A DNA stretch of 64,000 bases from Prosthecobacter sp. (GTDB lineage Bacteria; Verrucomicrobiota; Verrucomicrobiia; Verrucomicrobiales; Verrucomicrobiaceae), in contig JAFMIR010000013.1 of assembly GCA_017853885.1 (NCBI GenBank), positions 1-64,000 of the forward strand, given 5' to 3'. The position numbers and the translations under genes are program-made. The notes under the pieces are model-generated. The model saw only the letters and a list, made by a program, of their open reading frames with translations. It did not search any database and was not told the DNA's origin. Shown here in pieces: positions 40,585 to 51,476 of this stretch. Numbering within the stretch: position 1 is the stretch's first letter; every line of letters starts with the position of its first letter.

Positions 40585-42363
40585 TCAGACCGATCTTTCA
40601 TCCTCAGACAGTTGCTGCCGAGCAGATTGGAGAGCTTGGAGGGTCCAGATAACTGGATAGAGCCGCTCATGATACCACAGCCGGGCGAAATAGAGACCAA
40701 TCGGAGCACTGGGGAAGTGGGTGCCGTGTTGCGTGGCCTGGATGAGCCAATCGAGCGAAAGGTGGATGGCGGAGCGCGAAGCACCCGATAGGCACAGGGC
40801 ATGCAGCGCGACGGCGGTTTCTTCGAGACTCGGCGAGCTCAAGGAATCGCCGCCGAACGAGCCATCAGGTTTTTGGGCGCGGCCTAGAAAGTACAGGCCG
40901 GCTTGGATGAGGTCGGCAGCACTGGCGGCGAGATCGAAATGACTGCCGAGGTGGTTCAGGACCTGCGCGGTGCCATAGACAGGGTTCGTTTCGTTAGGCG
41001 TGTGTTCATTGCCAAACCAAAGAGGGAACCAAGAACCGTCGGGTGCCTGGTTTTTCTTCAGATAGGCCAGAGCACGGCGAGTGGCTGTCTCGATAGATTT
41101 TTGGAGATCGGCCGGCAGCTCGGCCTTCCAAGTCCAACACGCGAGGAGCGCGTGGGCGGTGATTTCAGGCGTGGAGCGATCAAACGGCAGCGCGCCCCAG
41201 CCGCGACAAAAGGTCGGGATGCCGCCATCGCGGTTTTGCAGGTCCAGAAGCCACTGGATACCGGCTGAAGCAGAATGACGAATGTCGAATGAAGCGTTTC
41301 GAAACGTTGGGGCAGAGAGCCGATGGAGAGCAATGAGTGCGCTTGAGGTATCATCAGCATCGGGCACGCCGCCGGGGAGATCCGTCCATGCCCATCCGCC
41401 GGGCGCAGCGTTGGTGAAGGGATGCACCTCTCGGTATTGCTGGGAGAGGAGCCAATCGCTCACGACTCGGCGGACAGGAGTGTCTGCGCTCTCTTCCAAA
41501 GCCCGCACGGCAAGCGTCGTGCCCCAGGTGGCGAGGTTGGTGTCGATGGGCCATGCGCCATCTCTGCGCATGCTACGGTGGAGAAACTCTACGGCGAGAG
41601 GCAGGCAAGGATGATCGAGATCCCCTGCCCCGGCGAGGGCCATGGTGACAAAACTGGTCAATGGCGTGGCCTCCAAATAGCCGCCACTGGAAGGTTGCAG
41701 CGTTTGGAGCATCGGCCGCACGCGTCTCCATGCGAGCGCCCGCAGCCAACGCAGCGGATTCCACCAGGCAGGAGGGGCTTTCCGAAAGCGGATGTGCCCG
41801 ATGGCAATGAGTGCGGGCAGCGCATAACTCACGACCGGCAGTCCGATGGCTCCGAACCACGTTCGCGGCAGCGCGGCAAGCTCAAACGGCAGCGCGATGA
41901 CGTGTCGCCATGGTTTCTCGCCGAGCGTGCCGCAGAGCGAGCAGAGCATCAAAATGGGCACGCTGAAGGTCTTGTCCTTGCCGTAGCGGGCAATGACGGC
42001 CTTTGCGATAGCTGCGGGCTCCAGCGACCCCGTGCGAGCGATGATCCAGTTCTCCGCCGCAGGCGACGAAACGCCTAGCAGATGCAACGCGCTCCAGCCA
42101 AGCAGCGTGGTAGATAGATTGCTTTTGCTGATCGTCGTGTCGCCCCAGCCGCCGTCGGCATTTTGATGCTGGCGGAGCCATGCAGCGCCTTTTTCGATGA
42201 AGTCGACATGCTTCGCGGCATCGACGAGTGTCAGCGCGACGATAGCCGTGGCAGTGGAAAGGGCGCTGGAGCTAAGCTCCCCTTCCCAATGACCTTGACC
42301 GTTCCGCAGGCTCAAAAGATGAGTCTGTGTGCGGGCGATGGCACGATCAAGTTCGGCGGGCAT
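40585..42363 (-). CDS. Squalene-hopene cyclase/terpene cyclase family protein
   Basis: 592 aa; QW repeats (QNADGGWGD, QNRDGGIPTF, QAPDGSWFPLWFGNEH, QKPDGSFGG) and DADDTSSALIAL, an Asp-rich DXDD-type motif. Confidence 0.88.
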   Translation of the reverse strand: MPAELDRAIARTQTHLLSLRNGQGHWEGELSSSALSTATAIVALTLVDAAKHVDFIEKGAAWLRQHQNADGGWGDTTISKSNLSTTLLGWSALHLLGVSSPAAENWIIARTGSLEPAAIAKAVIARYGKDKTFSVPILMLCSLCGTLGEKPWRHVIALPFELAALPRTWFGAIGLPVVSYALPALIAIGHIRFRKAPPAWWNPLRWLRALAWRRVRPMLQTLQPSSGGYLEATPLTSFVTMALAGAGDLDHPCLPLAVEFLHRSMRRDGAWPIDTNLATWGTTLAVRALEESADTPVRRVVSDWLLSQQYREVHPFTNAAPGGWAWTDLPGGVPDADDTSSALIALHRLSAPTFRNASFDIRHSASAGIQWLLDLQNRDGGIPTFCRGWGALPFDRSTPEITAHALLACWTWKAELPADLQKSIETATRRALAYLKKNQAPDGSWFPLWFGNEHTPNETNPVYGTAQVLNHLGSHFDLAASAADLIQAGLYFLGRAQKPDGSFGGDSLSSPSLEETAVALHALCLSGASRSAIHLSLDWLIQATQHGTHFPSAPIGLYFARLWYHERLYPVIWTLQALQSARQQLSEDERSV

Positions 42364-42390
42364 CGCAGCAGAAGGGGCATGAAGACCTGT

Positions 42391-42888
42391 TTAGGCGAGT
42401 TGAAGCTCAGGACGGGCCTCAATGGCCTTCGTCAGCCCTGGCCAGCCACCGGGACGCTGGGTCTGGAAAAGGCTCAAATACACGGCGACGTGTTTGGCCG
42501 GATGCGCAGCGAGCAAGGCGGCGACAGCCGTCTCCGCTTTGTCTTCAGCGATCTCAGCCGGGAGATCGGTGATCTCTCCTTTGCCATCGTGGGTAATGCC
42601 AACGCCATCCAAGAAGGCTGTCAGCATGTCCACCTTGCCTTTGATGAGCCAGATCTGAAAGATCTGTTCGGTGACACCTTCGTTTGTGCGAAGGCGAAGC
42701 TGATCGAGGAGCCAAGTAGCCTGCTTATCCTTCGATTTCTCATAGATGAAGGTGGGGCGCAACCTGCGCTGCGGTGCCAAGGTGTTGATGATGGCTTTGT
42801 AAGCTGGGCGCTGCTCATCTTGCATGTAGCGCATGAGCTGGAGCTGCATTTCGGAACCGATGGCGGAAAGAATCTGGTTGGGGGTCAT
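42391..42888 (-). CDS. Hypothetical protein
   Basis: MTPNQILSAIGSEMQLQLMRYMQDEQRPAYKAIINTLAPQRRLRPTFIYEKSK...; start trimmed from 43197. Confidence 0.7.
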   Translation of the reverse strand: MTPNQILSAIGSEMQLQLMRYMQDEQRPAYKAIINTLAPQRRLRPTFIYEKSKDKQATWLLDQLRLRTNEGVTEQIFQIWLIKGKVDMLTAFLDGVGITHDGKGEITDLPAEIAEDKAETAVAALLAAHPAKHVAVYLSLFQTQRPGGWPGLTKAIEARPELQLA

Positions 42889-42953
42889 GCGGAAAAAAGG
42901 AGGACGTGTGGTATCATGAGGCGGGATAGGAGGCAAGGTGGGGAATATCGAAG

Positions 42954-42988
42954 CGAAAAAAAGAGCCGACCTCTTCAGGGGTCGGCTC
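42954..42988 (-). terminator. Rho-independent terminator downstream of the Gfo/Idh/MocA gene
   Basis: Minus strand: GAGCCGACC-CCTGAAGA-GGTCGGCTC followed by TTTTTTTCGC. Confidence 0.9.
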
Positions 42989-43012
42989 CGTGAGGTATGC
43001 TGAAACAGCCAT

Positions 43013-44554
43013 TTAGCTGATGATGGGCAGCTCAAAACCGGCGGCGTATTCGTCTTGGGCAAGTTGGTTGGCCTCAGCGGCGAACTCACCGATAAACTTC
43101 TCGGCAACTGGATCGAATTCGAGCCATGGGCCCGCAGTGATCTGCTGCTTCGAGAGATCGATCTTGTTGGCCTCGAGGTTGGCCATGAAGTCCGCAAGGG
43201 TTTCTTGACCGGCTTTGTCGGCCGCCAGACGTTCCTTCACCTCAGCAATGCTGATCTGTTTACCCAGACGGTAGGAGATATTGGCGAGCTGTGAGAGCGC
43301 GGCAGCATGATAACCGTGGGCGACATGCAGGTTGCTATTGACGAGCTTGCCTGCGCGAACGCTGTCGATGAAGTTTTTCATGTGATCCTTGCCCTCGTCG
43401 AAGTTTTCAAACTTCGTCAGCGTGTTGCCATCGTTGTCATAGGCCTTGGATTCAGCAACGAAGCCGCCTTCACAATGAATCACGTTGCCGATGCGAGGTG
43501 CGCCGGTCTTGCCATTGATGCGAAACACAGGCTCGTAGCCCTTGGCCCAGTTCATGTCCTTCATGGGTAGGCCGCGGTTGTCGAAGAGCATCGGGGCACC
43601 TTCCGCCCACTGGTAAAAGGCGAGCTGGTTGTTGGCTGTCTCACCATCGTCGTCGTAGCCCCAGCGCCCGCCAAAGCTCATGAGACGCTTCGGAAGCAAC
43701 TCGGGATTGCCAAGACCCCAGCGGGCCACATCGAGCTGGTGTGGGCCTTGATTTCCAATGTCGCCATTGCCGTAGGCCCACTGCCAGTGCCAGTCATAGT
43801 GCATCTGCTCACGCTGAACAGGCATCACAGGCCGCGGAGCAGACCAGAGCTTGTAATCGAGATCGATCATCTGCGGCTTGCCGCCGGTATCGCGGAAGGT
43901 GCCGGCAATGCGGCCATTGGCATCCGGCTGCACAGGGGCTGCCACCTTACCGATGGATTTGCGGGCCTTGAAATTGATGCCGCGGGAAAGGGTGACCTTG
44001 CCGATCTGACCGGACTTGACGTAATCCATGGCGGCCTGCCATCCGGGAGATGAACGACGCTGCATGCCATGCTGGACCACGATGCCCTTCTTTTCGACCA
44101 GGGCGGCAGCATCGACGAGCTTGCGTCCCTCCGACATATTGTGGCAAACAGGCTTCTCGACATAAACGTGCTTGCCATTGGCAATCGCCGTCATGGCGAT
44201 GAGCGTATGACTGTGGTTCGGCGTCGCGATCGTAATGGCATCAATTTCCTTGTCAGCACAGCACTCACGGTAATCGCTGTACTGTTTCACGGTGATGTTT
44301 TTCTTGGCGAGGGAGGCGACGTGCCTATCCATCACCTTCTTGTCCACATCGCAGAGGGCGACAAGACGCACGCCCTTGATGCCCAGAAGGCTGCCGATGT
44401 GGCCGGCACCACGGCCATTGAATCCGATGACCGCGACGCGGACATCATCATTGGCCCCGATGGGGGCGGAGTAGGAGGGAAGCACGGCAAGGCTGGCCGC
44501 GCCGGCGACAGTGCCGCGGACAAAGGTGCGGCGTGTGGTTGGAGTGGTGTTCAT
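43013..44554 (-). CDS. Gfo/Idh/MocA family oxidoreductase, TAT-exported
   Basis: 513 aa; TTRRTFVRGTVAGAASLAVLPS; VAVIGFNGRGAGHIGSLLGIKGVRLVALCDVD; EKPVCHNMSEGRKLVDAA. Confidence 0.95.
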   Translation of the reverse strand: MNTTPTTRRTFVRGTVAGAASLAVLPSYSAPIGANDDVRVAVIGFNGRGAGHIGSLLGIKGVRLVALCDVDKKVMDRHVASLAKKNITVKQYSDYRECCADKEIDAITIATPNHSHTLIAMTAIANGKHVYVEKPVCHNMSEGRKLVDAAALVEKKGIVVQHGMQRRSSPGWQAAMDYVKSGQIGKVTLSRGINFKARKSIGKVAAPVQPDANGRIAGTFRDTGGKPQMIDLDYKLWSAPRPVMPVQREQMHYDWHWQWAYGNGDIGNQGPHQLDVARWGLGNPELLPKRLMSFGGRWGYDDDGETANNQLAFYQWAEGAPMLFDNRGLPMKDMNWAKGYEPVFRINGKTGAPRIGNVIHCEGGFVAESKAYDNDGNTLTKFENFDEGKDHMKNFIDSVRAGKLVNSNLHVAHGYHAAALSQLANISYRLGKQISIAEVKERLAADKAGQETLADFMANLEANKIDLSKQQITAGPWLEFDPVAEKFIGEFAAEANQLAQDEYAAGFELPIIS

Positions 44555-44753
44555 GGCAATGAGCAGGTGAGAACGGTCAGACTACAAGGATTCTTCGAGG
44601 CTGGCTCGTCTTTTTATGACTAAAGAAGGTGCCAGGATGACGCGGGTGTCGTAATTCACGTGACCAGCACCTTACCACACTTCCGTGTGATCCATGGTCT
44701 CGGTGAAGAGCCGTGAACAAGCTCAAGCATGTCTCAGCTGAGAGATTCGCATT

Positions 44754-47360
44754 TCAATGAGTCTGCGTCGGCGCTTTGGATTCGACGTCGAGTTTTCGAT
44801 AAAGAAAGGCGTCGCTGGTGAGCAAAGAAGTGATCAGAGCCTTCATGCTGCCGCCATTGTTCCTATAGGCGGCATGAGCGTCTTGGAGAACCGGTGCGTC
44901 GTTCAGCGTCTCATTGCGGCCCATCCAGAAACGGAAGGCATGGCGCACGAAGACCTGCTCGACGCGTTGGCTTTGTGCCAGCTTTTTGATCATCTCGATC
45001 GCGTTAGACACGGGGCCGTCCAGCACGGGATCGCCGCTGCTGATGATCTCGCCTGTGGTGTCCACGGGCTTTTCCAATTCCGTAGTGCGGAAGATGCCGG
45101 CGTGGTTGAACATCTCAAACGGTAGGCCGAGCGGGTCCATTTTTTGATGGCAGGTCCAACAGTAAGTCTGCCTAGTGACTCGCATGCGCTCACGCAGCGT
45201 GCTCTGAGGCTCGACAGGGAGCTGTGCATCCACAGTGATGGGCACATCGGGAATGCCGCCGCCGAGCAGACGTTCACGAATCCAGATGCCGCGGTGGATG
45301 GCATGATTGTCCATGGCATCGGAATGGGAGACGAGCCACGCCGGGTGCGTCAAAATGCCCAAACGTTGGCCTTCCGGCACGGTGGCCAGAATGCGTCCAG
45401 GTTTCATGGAGCCACCGCCAAAGGTAGGACGGCTGACCCGGGCCGTTTCAGCCGGACCTTGGAGTTTGGCTGGAGCGATGGCCAACTTGGCGGCTTTGTC
45501 GCGAGTGCGTTGCCGCTGATCATTTTGGAGATCCTTCTCCGCAGCAGCCAGCGCTTTCTTTTTTTCAACGAGCTGTTTCTTCGCTTCTTTGTCCTTTGGA
45601 TTGGCCTGCATGGTGTCCTCCCATTTAACCACCTCAACCCTCAGAGCCCTGAGCTTGGCCTCAGCCTTCTGCTGACGTTCTGCGGATACCTTTTCCTCGG
45701 CGGCGGCAGCAGCGGCTTGCTCTTGTTTGTTGAGCCTCCTGCCGAAGTAAATCTCGTCCGTCGGCGTGACGATAGCACGCCGTGTGGTGAGCAGCTCCTT
45801 GAGCACGTTCTTGTCCTCTGCGAGAATGATTTCAACAAGGCGGTCGGTGCTGGCAGTGGCGGCAAACATGGCACTGTAGTGGTCCGCGCCGCGGTTGGAG
45901 GCGCCCGTGTCTGCGAGCGCCCGGGTGTCCTTGCAGATGTAGCCACCAAGATCGTAATCGAAGTAGTCGCGAAAGAACTGCAGCACACGCGGCTTGCGGA
46001 TGCTGTCATCGGCCAACATGCGGGTGACCTCGCGCCGCACGTCCTCGCGAGTCTTCATGCGGCCTTCCAAGATGGCACTGCGCAGGGATTCGTCCGGCTT
46101 CAGATAACGCAGCGCGTGGTTCACAGCCAATCCCAGCTCCCAATCCTGCAGCATCACACGGCCATGCGCATCCGGCCTGCCGCCTTGCCCCAGCTCGGGC
46201 CGGAAGAGCGCATCGCGATCTAGAAAGATGGCCGACAAACCCATTACGATGCCATCGTTCTTGCCCACCTTCGCCATGCTGTCTTTAACCAAAGCCATGT
46301 AGGTGTCCCTCTCCTCATGGCTCGGTGGGCGGAAGGTTAATGCCTCGAACAAGTCATCCACCGTAGCCCGCAGCCGTTCTTCACTGAGGCCCGGCTCCTT
46401 CATGAGGTCCTGCAGCGGCGTCTTCGGCCGAGTGTCTTTGGGGCTGTAAACGATGGAGGTAGGCTGGCCACGGATATCACCCGGCGGTTTCACCTTATCG
46501 TAGGTCTTGGGGTCATCGGTGATCTGCTCCGGCAGGCCCACGAGGCTGCGAACACCCTGTGCCATATAGTTGAGGATGTCCGTCGCCTTGCTCAAAATCT
46601 GCGTAGACTCGGCGCTGTTGACCGAAGTCAGGGTAGGATAGTTTTTCAGACCGCTTTTGCGCGGGGAGGATAGCACCACAGGCACGCTTTTCACTGCGGT
46701 GGCATAGGCGACCGTTCCACCATCGACTCGGAGGATCTGGTCGATGCCAAAGTAGAGTTTCAACTCGCCGCCGTGGTTCGTGGGCACGGAGTCGCCATGA
46801 GCTCGCAGGCCCGGCTGGGCTGGATCAAAAGGCGGTTCCACGTTAATCAGCTCATTGAGCCTCGTGATGTGCTCCTGTGGTGTGACACGCCAGAGGCGAG
46901 CCGGCGAGGATGCAGGTGCCAGCACGATACCCTTGGGCAGCGGCCCGAACAGCAGCTCGTGATCCACGAAATTGCCCTTCTTCGGATCGAGATGCGCCTC
47001 AAAGCCACCCTTGTCTTTCATCGCCCGCTGCAACTCGGTGATGATCCACCCGGCAAAGCGGAGTCGCTCGACGACCTCCGGCTGATCTCGCTTCTTGGGT
47101 GGCATTTCCTTCAGCGAAACCTGTGCCCAGATGGATTTCCAAAGCGCGGCATTCGTCTCATCAACAGTGCCCAGACCCTCCAGCGAGAGGCCACCTTTTT
47201 TCGTGTCGTTATCATGGCACTCGATGCAGTGCTTGTCCAAAAAGACACGGCCCAGCTTTTGGAAAGAACCATGCACCGGCTGTCCGGGATAATAGAGATC
47301 AGAGCCAGAAGCCGCAGCACCAGCCAGCGCAGTCGTGATGAAGAAGGCTATCTTTGTCAC
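44754..47360 (-). CDS. PVC-type cytochrome-domain protein (DUF1592/DUF1588/DUF1585 type)
   Basis: 868 aa; [84 protein letters not shown]. Confidence 0.9.
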   Translation of the reverse strand: MTKIAFFITTALAGAAASGSDLYYPGQPVHGSFQKLGRVFLDKHCIECHDNDTKKGGLSLEGLGTVDETNAALWKSIWAQVSLKEMPPKKRDQPEVVERLRFAGWIITELQRAMKDKGGFEAHLDPKKGNFVDHELLFGPLPKGIVLAPASSPARLWRVTPQEHITRLNELINVEPPFDPAQPGLRAHGDSVPTNHGGELKLYFGIDQILRVDGGTVAYATAVKSVPVVLSSPRKSGLKNYPTLTSVNSAESTQILSKATDILNYMAQGVRSLVGLPEQITDDPKTYDKVKPPGDIRGQPTSIVYSPKDTRPKTPLQDLMKEPGLSEERLRATVDDLFEALTFRPPSHEERDTYMALVKDSMAKVGKNDGIVMGLSAIFLDRDALFRPELGQGGRPDAHGRVMLQDWELGLAVNHALRYLKPDESLRSAILEGRMKTREDVRREVTRMLADDSIRKPRVLQFFRDYFDYDLGGYICKDTRALADTGASNRGADHYSAMFAATASTDRLVEIILAEDKNVLKELLTTRRAIVTPTDEIYFGRRLNKQEQAAAAAAEEKVSAERQQKAEAKLRALRVEVVKWEDTMQANPKDKEAKKQLVEKKKALAAAEKDLQNDQRQRTRDKAAKLAIAPAKLQGPAETARVSRPTFGGGSMKPGRILATVPEGQRLGILTHPAWLVSHSDAMDNHAIHRGIWIRERLLGGGIPDVPITVDAQLPVEPQSTLRERMRVTRQTYCWTCHQKMDPLGLPFEMFNHAGIFRTTELEKPVDTTGEIISSGDPVLDGPVSNAIEMIKKLAQSQRVEQVFVRHAFRFWMGRNETLNDAPVLQDAHAAYRNNGGSMKALITSLLTSDAFLYRKLDVESKAPTQTH

Positions 47361-48685
47361 ACGAGGATTTCCTTCAGGGGGCCTTTGCCAGCATCGAACT
47401 GCGCGGCCATCTTGTCGCTCATGTTAAAGCGGTCACAATTCACGCCAGCGACATTCAGCAATGTGGAGTAGAGCGCATTGATCGGGCGCTTGCCATCGAA
47501 CTGAGTGAAGCAGCCTGTTTTGAAGATGCCCCCGCAGTTACCGATCAGCATCACCGGCCAAGTGGCGCCGTTGGTGTGCTGCTTGTCGGCGTTGTTGCTA
47601 GTGTAAACAATGAGGGTGTTGTCCATCATGGTGCCACTGCCCTCGCGCACACTCTCGAGCTGCTCGACAAGACGCACCAACATGCGGCTGTTGTATTGGC
47701 GAATCTTGATCCAGATCGGATTGTCCGGCTGCTCCATGTGCCCGAGGTTGTGTCCTTGTTCCTGCACGCCAATACCTTTCCACGAACCGAAGATCTCACC
47801 GCGCCCGGAACCGATGGTCAGCACACTGGTGATACCGGACTTCAAGGCCGAAATGCCTATATCCAGCAGCGCATCATGCCAGTCCGTTTCGAATTGTGGC
47901 CTCGTGTAGCGCTCATCCACCTTCGGTGCGAATTGGCGCAGGTGAGCCGAGGCAGCGCCCAGCCTCGCCCGCAATCCGTTCATGTCCTCAAAGCCCCTCA
48001 CAAATTGGCTGTAGCGTCCCTGATCCGCCATCGGCAGATGCTTGCCATGAGCACCGGCCATCTGCTCGATGCGATCAAACAAATGCGACCGCGCCTCATG
48101 CTGCCTGCGAATGCCTCCCTCTGAGATACCACCGTAAAGCATCTGATAGAGATGATTGGGATTGGAGTGCATGAAGATCGGCTGACCCGCGCCGCTGGCG
48201 GAGAGATTTGCCACCGTGGGCTTTGCCTTCATGTTCTCCATTGAGTCCATCCCGATGCACAGGAGTGGCAGGAGGGTCTCCGGTAGCTGTTTGCTCAGCT
48301 CATAGTCAATGGTCGGACCCAGCGGCGGGGAGCCATCATCACCACGATATCCGCCCAACGCGCCGAAGAAAGCGCTGTGCGCAGGGCTGGTGTGCAAACC
48401 ATGCAAGCCGTTGATGATGTGCAGCCGTTCCTTCAGAGGCTCCAGTGGCGAGATCGGCTCCGGCAGCCTCACCTTGGCCAGCGAGCCACTGTGTGTCATG
48501 CCTGCGGGGACGCAGGTCTTTGGGTCAAAGCCTTGATTCTGTAAAAAGAATACGACACGCTTGGGACCACCGGATGATTTCGAAGAAGCAGCGGCTGCCT
48601 GGCGGATGGCAGGAAAGAAGGTGCCGGCAAGAGTCGCGCCTGCTGAGGCCACAGCCTGACTGAGAAGGGTTCTTCGGTGCAGCAT
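47357..48685 (-). CDS. DUF1552 family protein
   Basis: 442 aa; [18 protein letters not shown] signal; [34 protein letters not shown]; 4-bp overlap with the downstream cytochrome gene. Confidence 0.85.
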   Translation of the reverse strand: MLHRRTLLSQAVASAGATLAGTFFPAIRQAAAASSKSSGGPKRVVFFLQNQGFDPKTCVPAGMTHSGSLAKVRLPEPISPLEPLKERLHIINGLHGLHTSPAHSAFFGALGGYRGDDGSPPLGPTIDYELSKQLPETLLPLLCIGMDSMENMKAKPTVANLSASGAGQPIFMHSNPNHLYQMLYGGISEGGIRRQHEARSHLFDRIEQMAGAHGKHLPMADQGRYSQFVRGFEDMNGLRARLGAASAHLRQFAPKVDERYTRPQFETDWHDALLDIGISALKSGITSVLTIGSGRGEIFGSWKGIGVQEQGHNLGHMEQPDNPIWIKIRQYNSRMLVRLVEQLESVREGSGTMMDNTLIVYTSNNADKQHTNGATWPVMLIGNCGGIFKTGCFTQFDGKRPINALYSTLLNVAGVNCDRFNMSDKMAAQFDAGKGPLKEILV

Positions 48686-48762
48686 ACTTCGCCCTTAACG
48701 CGATGCCAGACGGCGTTTTTCAAGAGACCTGCGCTAGACGCCACGCCGCATCCTCCTTCCTT

Positions 48763-48950
48763 TCATGCCAACAGTTCAGACACGATCCGCGCTCCGGTGA
48801 CCTCGGGATCGGTGAGGCGTTCGGGGCGGCCGTTGTGGAGGCGGGTGTGGTCGAGACCGAGTTGGTTCAGGATGGTGGCGTGAAGGTCGTAGCCGGCGGC
48901 AATGTCTTAAAAGCGGCCTGGCGCCGATGTCGTCGCTGGTGACATCGTGA
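48763..48950 (-). pseudogene. DUF1501 C-terminal remnant (frameshifted, truncated)
   Basis: Minus strand reads VTSDDIGARPLL -frameshift- [47 protein letters not shown], matching the tail of the DUF1501 gene at 56102 ([23 protein letters not shown]...RLTDVHGHVVKEVLA*). No upstream body present. Confidence 0.82.
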
Positions 48951-49097
48951 TTGGTTCAATCCAGCTCTCCGGGTTCGCGGAGTTACCGCAAGCGCCTCGG
49001 CACCCTATGGTGAACACGCTCAACGTCATCGTGGTTGCTTGGTTGTCTGGATTGCAGACAGGTCGTTAACGATGAGGCACCGGCTGACAGCAGCCAA

Positions 49098-49841
49098 TTA
49101 CGGCTCAATCCGATAGTGGCCACTGCGTTGCTTGACCTTGAGCCCCAATTGTCCGGCGAATTTCTCAAGCACCATTGCCAAGCTTTGATTCTCCAGATTC
49201 AGTGTGATTAGGGGACCGCTCCGCCCTTGATCATTGCGATCAAACTCACGATCTGTGAGCACCCTGCCGAGTCTGACCTGCATGCTGATGTGGATGTCGG
49301 GATCGGTCACTGCGTTGCGCGCCTTCTCGACTAGGATGCGGAATGCTTCATTGAGGGGCGTGCCGGACAGATGGATCGCGGGGATGATCAACTTTTCTGC
49401 ATAACCGGGAATGTCCGCCGCTTGCCTCGTCTGATTTGGCAAAAGGACGACTTGGTTCAAGGGGGCACGAACTAGCGGGACCACAGCAGCGGTCTCCTTC
49501 CGTGGTTTGAGCACGTAAGCGCCTTTTTCCTGCGCAAGCTCAAGGCCAGAAAGATCCGCGATTGTTCTCAAGATGGATTTCACGCTTTGTCCTTGGAGTT
49601 TCAACGTAAGTTTGGCCACCTCGGCATTTCCCTTCTTCATGATGACATTGACGCCCTGTTTATGCGGGTCCACCTCCACCGATTTTCGGATAACAGACAT
49701 GACCGCATCTTCTAGCGTGACGTTGTCGAGAGAAAACTCGGGGATGATGATGTCACTCGCCTCCGCATGGAGGACGCTGACTGACAAAAGGCCGCAAAAG
49801 GCCACAAGCACAAGAGTGAAGAAGCGACGAATGGTTTTCAT
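49098..49841 (-). CDS. Hypothetical secreted protein with STN/secretin-N-like repeats
   Basis: 247 aa; signal peptide; two related segments (FSLDNVTLEDAVMSVI...VKSILRTIADLSGLELAQEKGAYVLKP and HLSGTPLNEAFRILVEKA...LAMVLEKFAGQLGLKVKQRSGHYRIEP). Confidence 0.7.
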   Translation of the reverse strand: MKTIRRFFTLVLVAFCGLLSVSVLHAEASDIIIPEFSLDNVTLEDAVMSVIRKSVEVDPHKQGVNVIMKKGNAEVAKLTLKLQGQSVKSILRTIADLSGLELAQEKGAYVLKPRKETAAVVPLVRAPLNQVVLLPNQTRQAADIPGYAEKLIIPAIHLSGTPLNEAFRILVEKARNAVTDPDIHISMQVRLGRVLTDREFDRNDQGRSGPLITLNLENQSLAMVLEKFAGQLGLKVKQRSGHYRIEP

Positions 49842-50056
49842 GAGACAATCATCCGAATTTTCCCACGTGATGCCAACTCACAATTTTCGGTGCAAGCCGG
49901 AAAATCGTCGGCCACGACTTGACCAGCGATCCCTCATCGGCACAGCGGCCCCGACTTCCCATCGCACGTCTGGCTGAACAGAGCGACAAACCGCTCGCGA
50001 ATGCGTTCGGCGCAATCGTGGGCGTCGTGGTTGTTCCGCGCAGTGGGCATGGCGAC

Positions 50057-51454
50057 TCATGCGAGGATGTCTTTCACCACATGCCCATGCACATCGGTGA
50101 GGCGGTAATCACGGCCTGCGTGGCGGTAGGTGAGCTGTTCGTGGTTGATGCCGAGGAGATGCAGGATGGTGGCCTGGAGGTCGTGGACGTGGACGGGGGC
50201 GCTGACGACGCCGTAGCCGAAGTCGTCGGTGGCGCCGTGGACGTGGCCGCGCTTCACGCCGCCGCCGGCCATCCAGAGGGTGAAGGCGTTCGGGTGATGA
50301 TCGCGTCCGTCGCCGCTTACGCCGCGTCGCACCTCGCCCATTGGCGTGCGGCCGAACTCGCCCGCCCAGACGACGAGCGTGTCATCGAGTAAGCCGCGCT
50401 GCTTGAGATCCTTCAGCAGCGCGGCGGCCCCCTGGTCGGTCATGGCGCAGTTGTCAGCGAGGCGTTGGGTCAGTTTGCCGTGATGATCCCATGAACTGTG
50501 CACGAGATGCACGAAGCGCACGCCGCGCTCCACCATGCGGCGGGCGAGCAGGCAGTTCGTGCCAAAGGCGCGCGTCGTTTCGTGGTTCAGGCCATACATC
50601 TCGCGCGTGGCCTCGCTCTCGCCGCGCAGGTCGATCAGGTCGGGCGCGGCGCTTTGCATGCGAAAAGCCATCTCATATGCGGCGATGCGCGAGGCGATCT
50701 CGGCATCGCCGGTGCGCTGCTGGTTCATCGAGTTCAGATCACGCAACGCATCCAGCCGGGCGCGCTGCGTGGTGGTGCTGATGCCTCGCGGATTGCTGAG
50801 ATGTAGAATGGGATCGCCGGAGCCGCGGAAGGTCACGCCGCGATAGGTCGAGGGCATGAAGCCGCTGCCCCAGAGAGCCGCGCCCGCGCCTTCGAGCCCG
50901 TGGCTGTCATCGGAGAGCAGCACGAGGTAGCCGGGCAGATTCTGGCTGACGCTGCCGAGGCCGTAGTTCACCCACGCGCCCATGCTGGGATTTCCAAACA
51001 ACGGCGTGCCGCAGTGCAGCAGCAGTTGCGCGGGGTCGTGATTGCTCTGCTCGCAGTGCATCGAGCGGATCATGCAAATCTCGTCGGCGAGCGCGGCGGT
51101 GTGCGGCAGCAACTCGGAGAACTCCATGCCGCACTGCCCGTGGCGCGCAAACTTCCGCGGACTGGCCATCACGGTCTCAAGCACGCCTCCGGTCGCGCTC
51201 TTCTTGGCAGAACCGAGGATGGACGTGGGCATCGGCTGGCCGTGCATGGCCGCCATCTTCGGTTTCGGATCAAACAGATCGACCTGCGACGGACCGCCCA
51301 TCATGAAGAGGAAGATCACGTTTTTCGCCCTCGGCGCAAAATGCGGCTGTGCGGCGAATCCATCGCGTGCGAGCAGATGCCACAAGGCAGCCGCGCCAAT
51401 GCCATGCGAGCTTTGGGCGAGGAAGGAGCGGCGGGTGATCGGCATGGGGTTCAT
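50057..51454 (-). CDS. DUF1501 family protein, TAT signal
   Basis: MNPMPITRRSFLAQSSHGIGAAALWHLL; FLFMMGGPSQVDLFDPKP; VVWAGEFGRTPMGE; LQATILHLLGINHEQLTYRHAGRDYRLTDVHGHVVKDILA. Confidence 0.95.
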   Translation of the reverse strand: MNPMPITRRSFLAQSSHGIGAAALWHLLARDGFAAQPHFAPRAKNVIFLFMMGGPSQVDLFDPKPKMAAMHGQPMPTSILGSAKKSATGGVLETVMASPRKFARHGQCGMEFSELLPHTAALADEICMIRSMHCEQSNHDPAQLLLHCGTPLFGNPSMGAWVNYGLGSVSQNLPGYLVLLSDDSHGLEGAGAALWGSGFMPSTYRGVTFRGSGDPILHLSNPRGISTTTQRARLDALRDLNSMNQQRTGDAEIASRIAAYEMAFRMQSAAPDLIDLRGESEATREMYGLNHETTRAFGTNCLLARRMVERGVRFVHLVHSSWDHHGKLTQRLADNCAMTDQGAAALLKDLKQRGLLDDTLVVWAGEFGRTPMGEVRRGVSGDGRDHHPNAFTLWMAGGGVKRGHVHGATDDFGYGVVSAPVHVHDLQATILHLLGINHEQLTYRHAGRDYRLTDVHGHVVKDILA

Positions 51455-51476
51455 GGTGCGGGATTGCGATTCGAGT

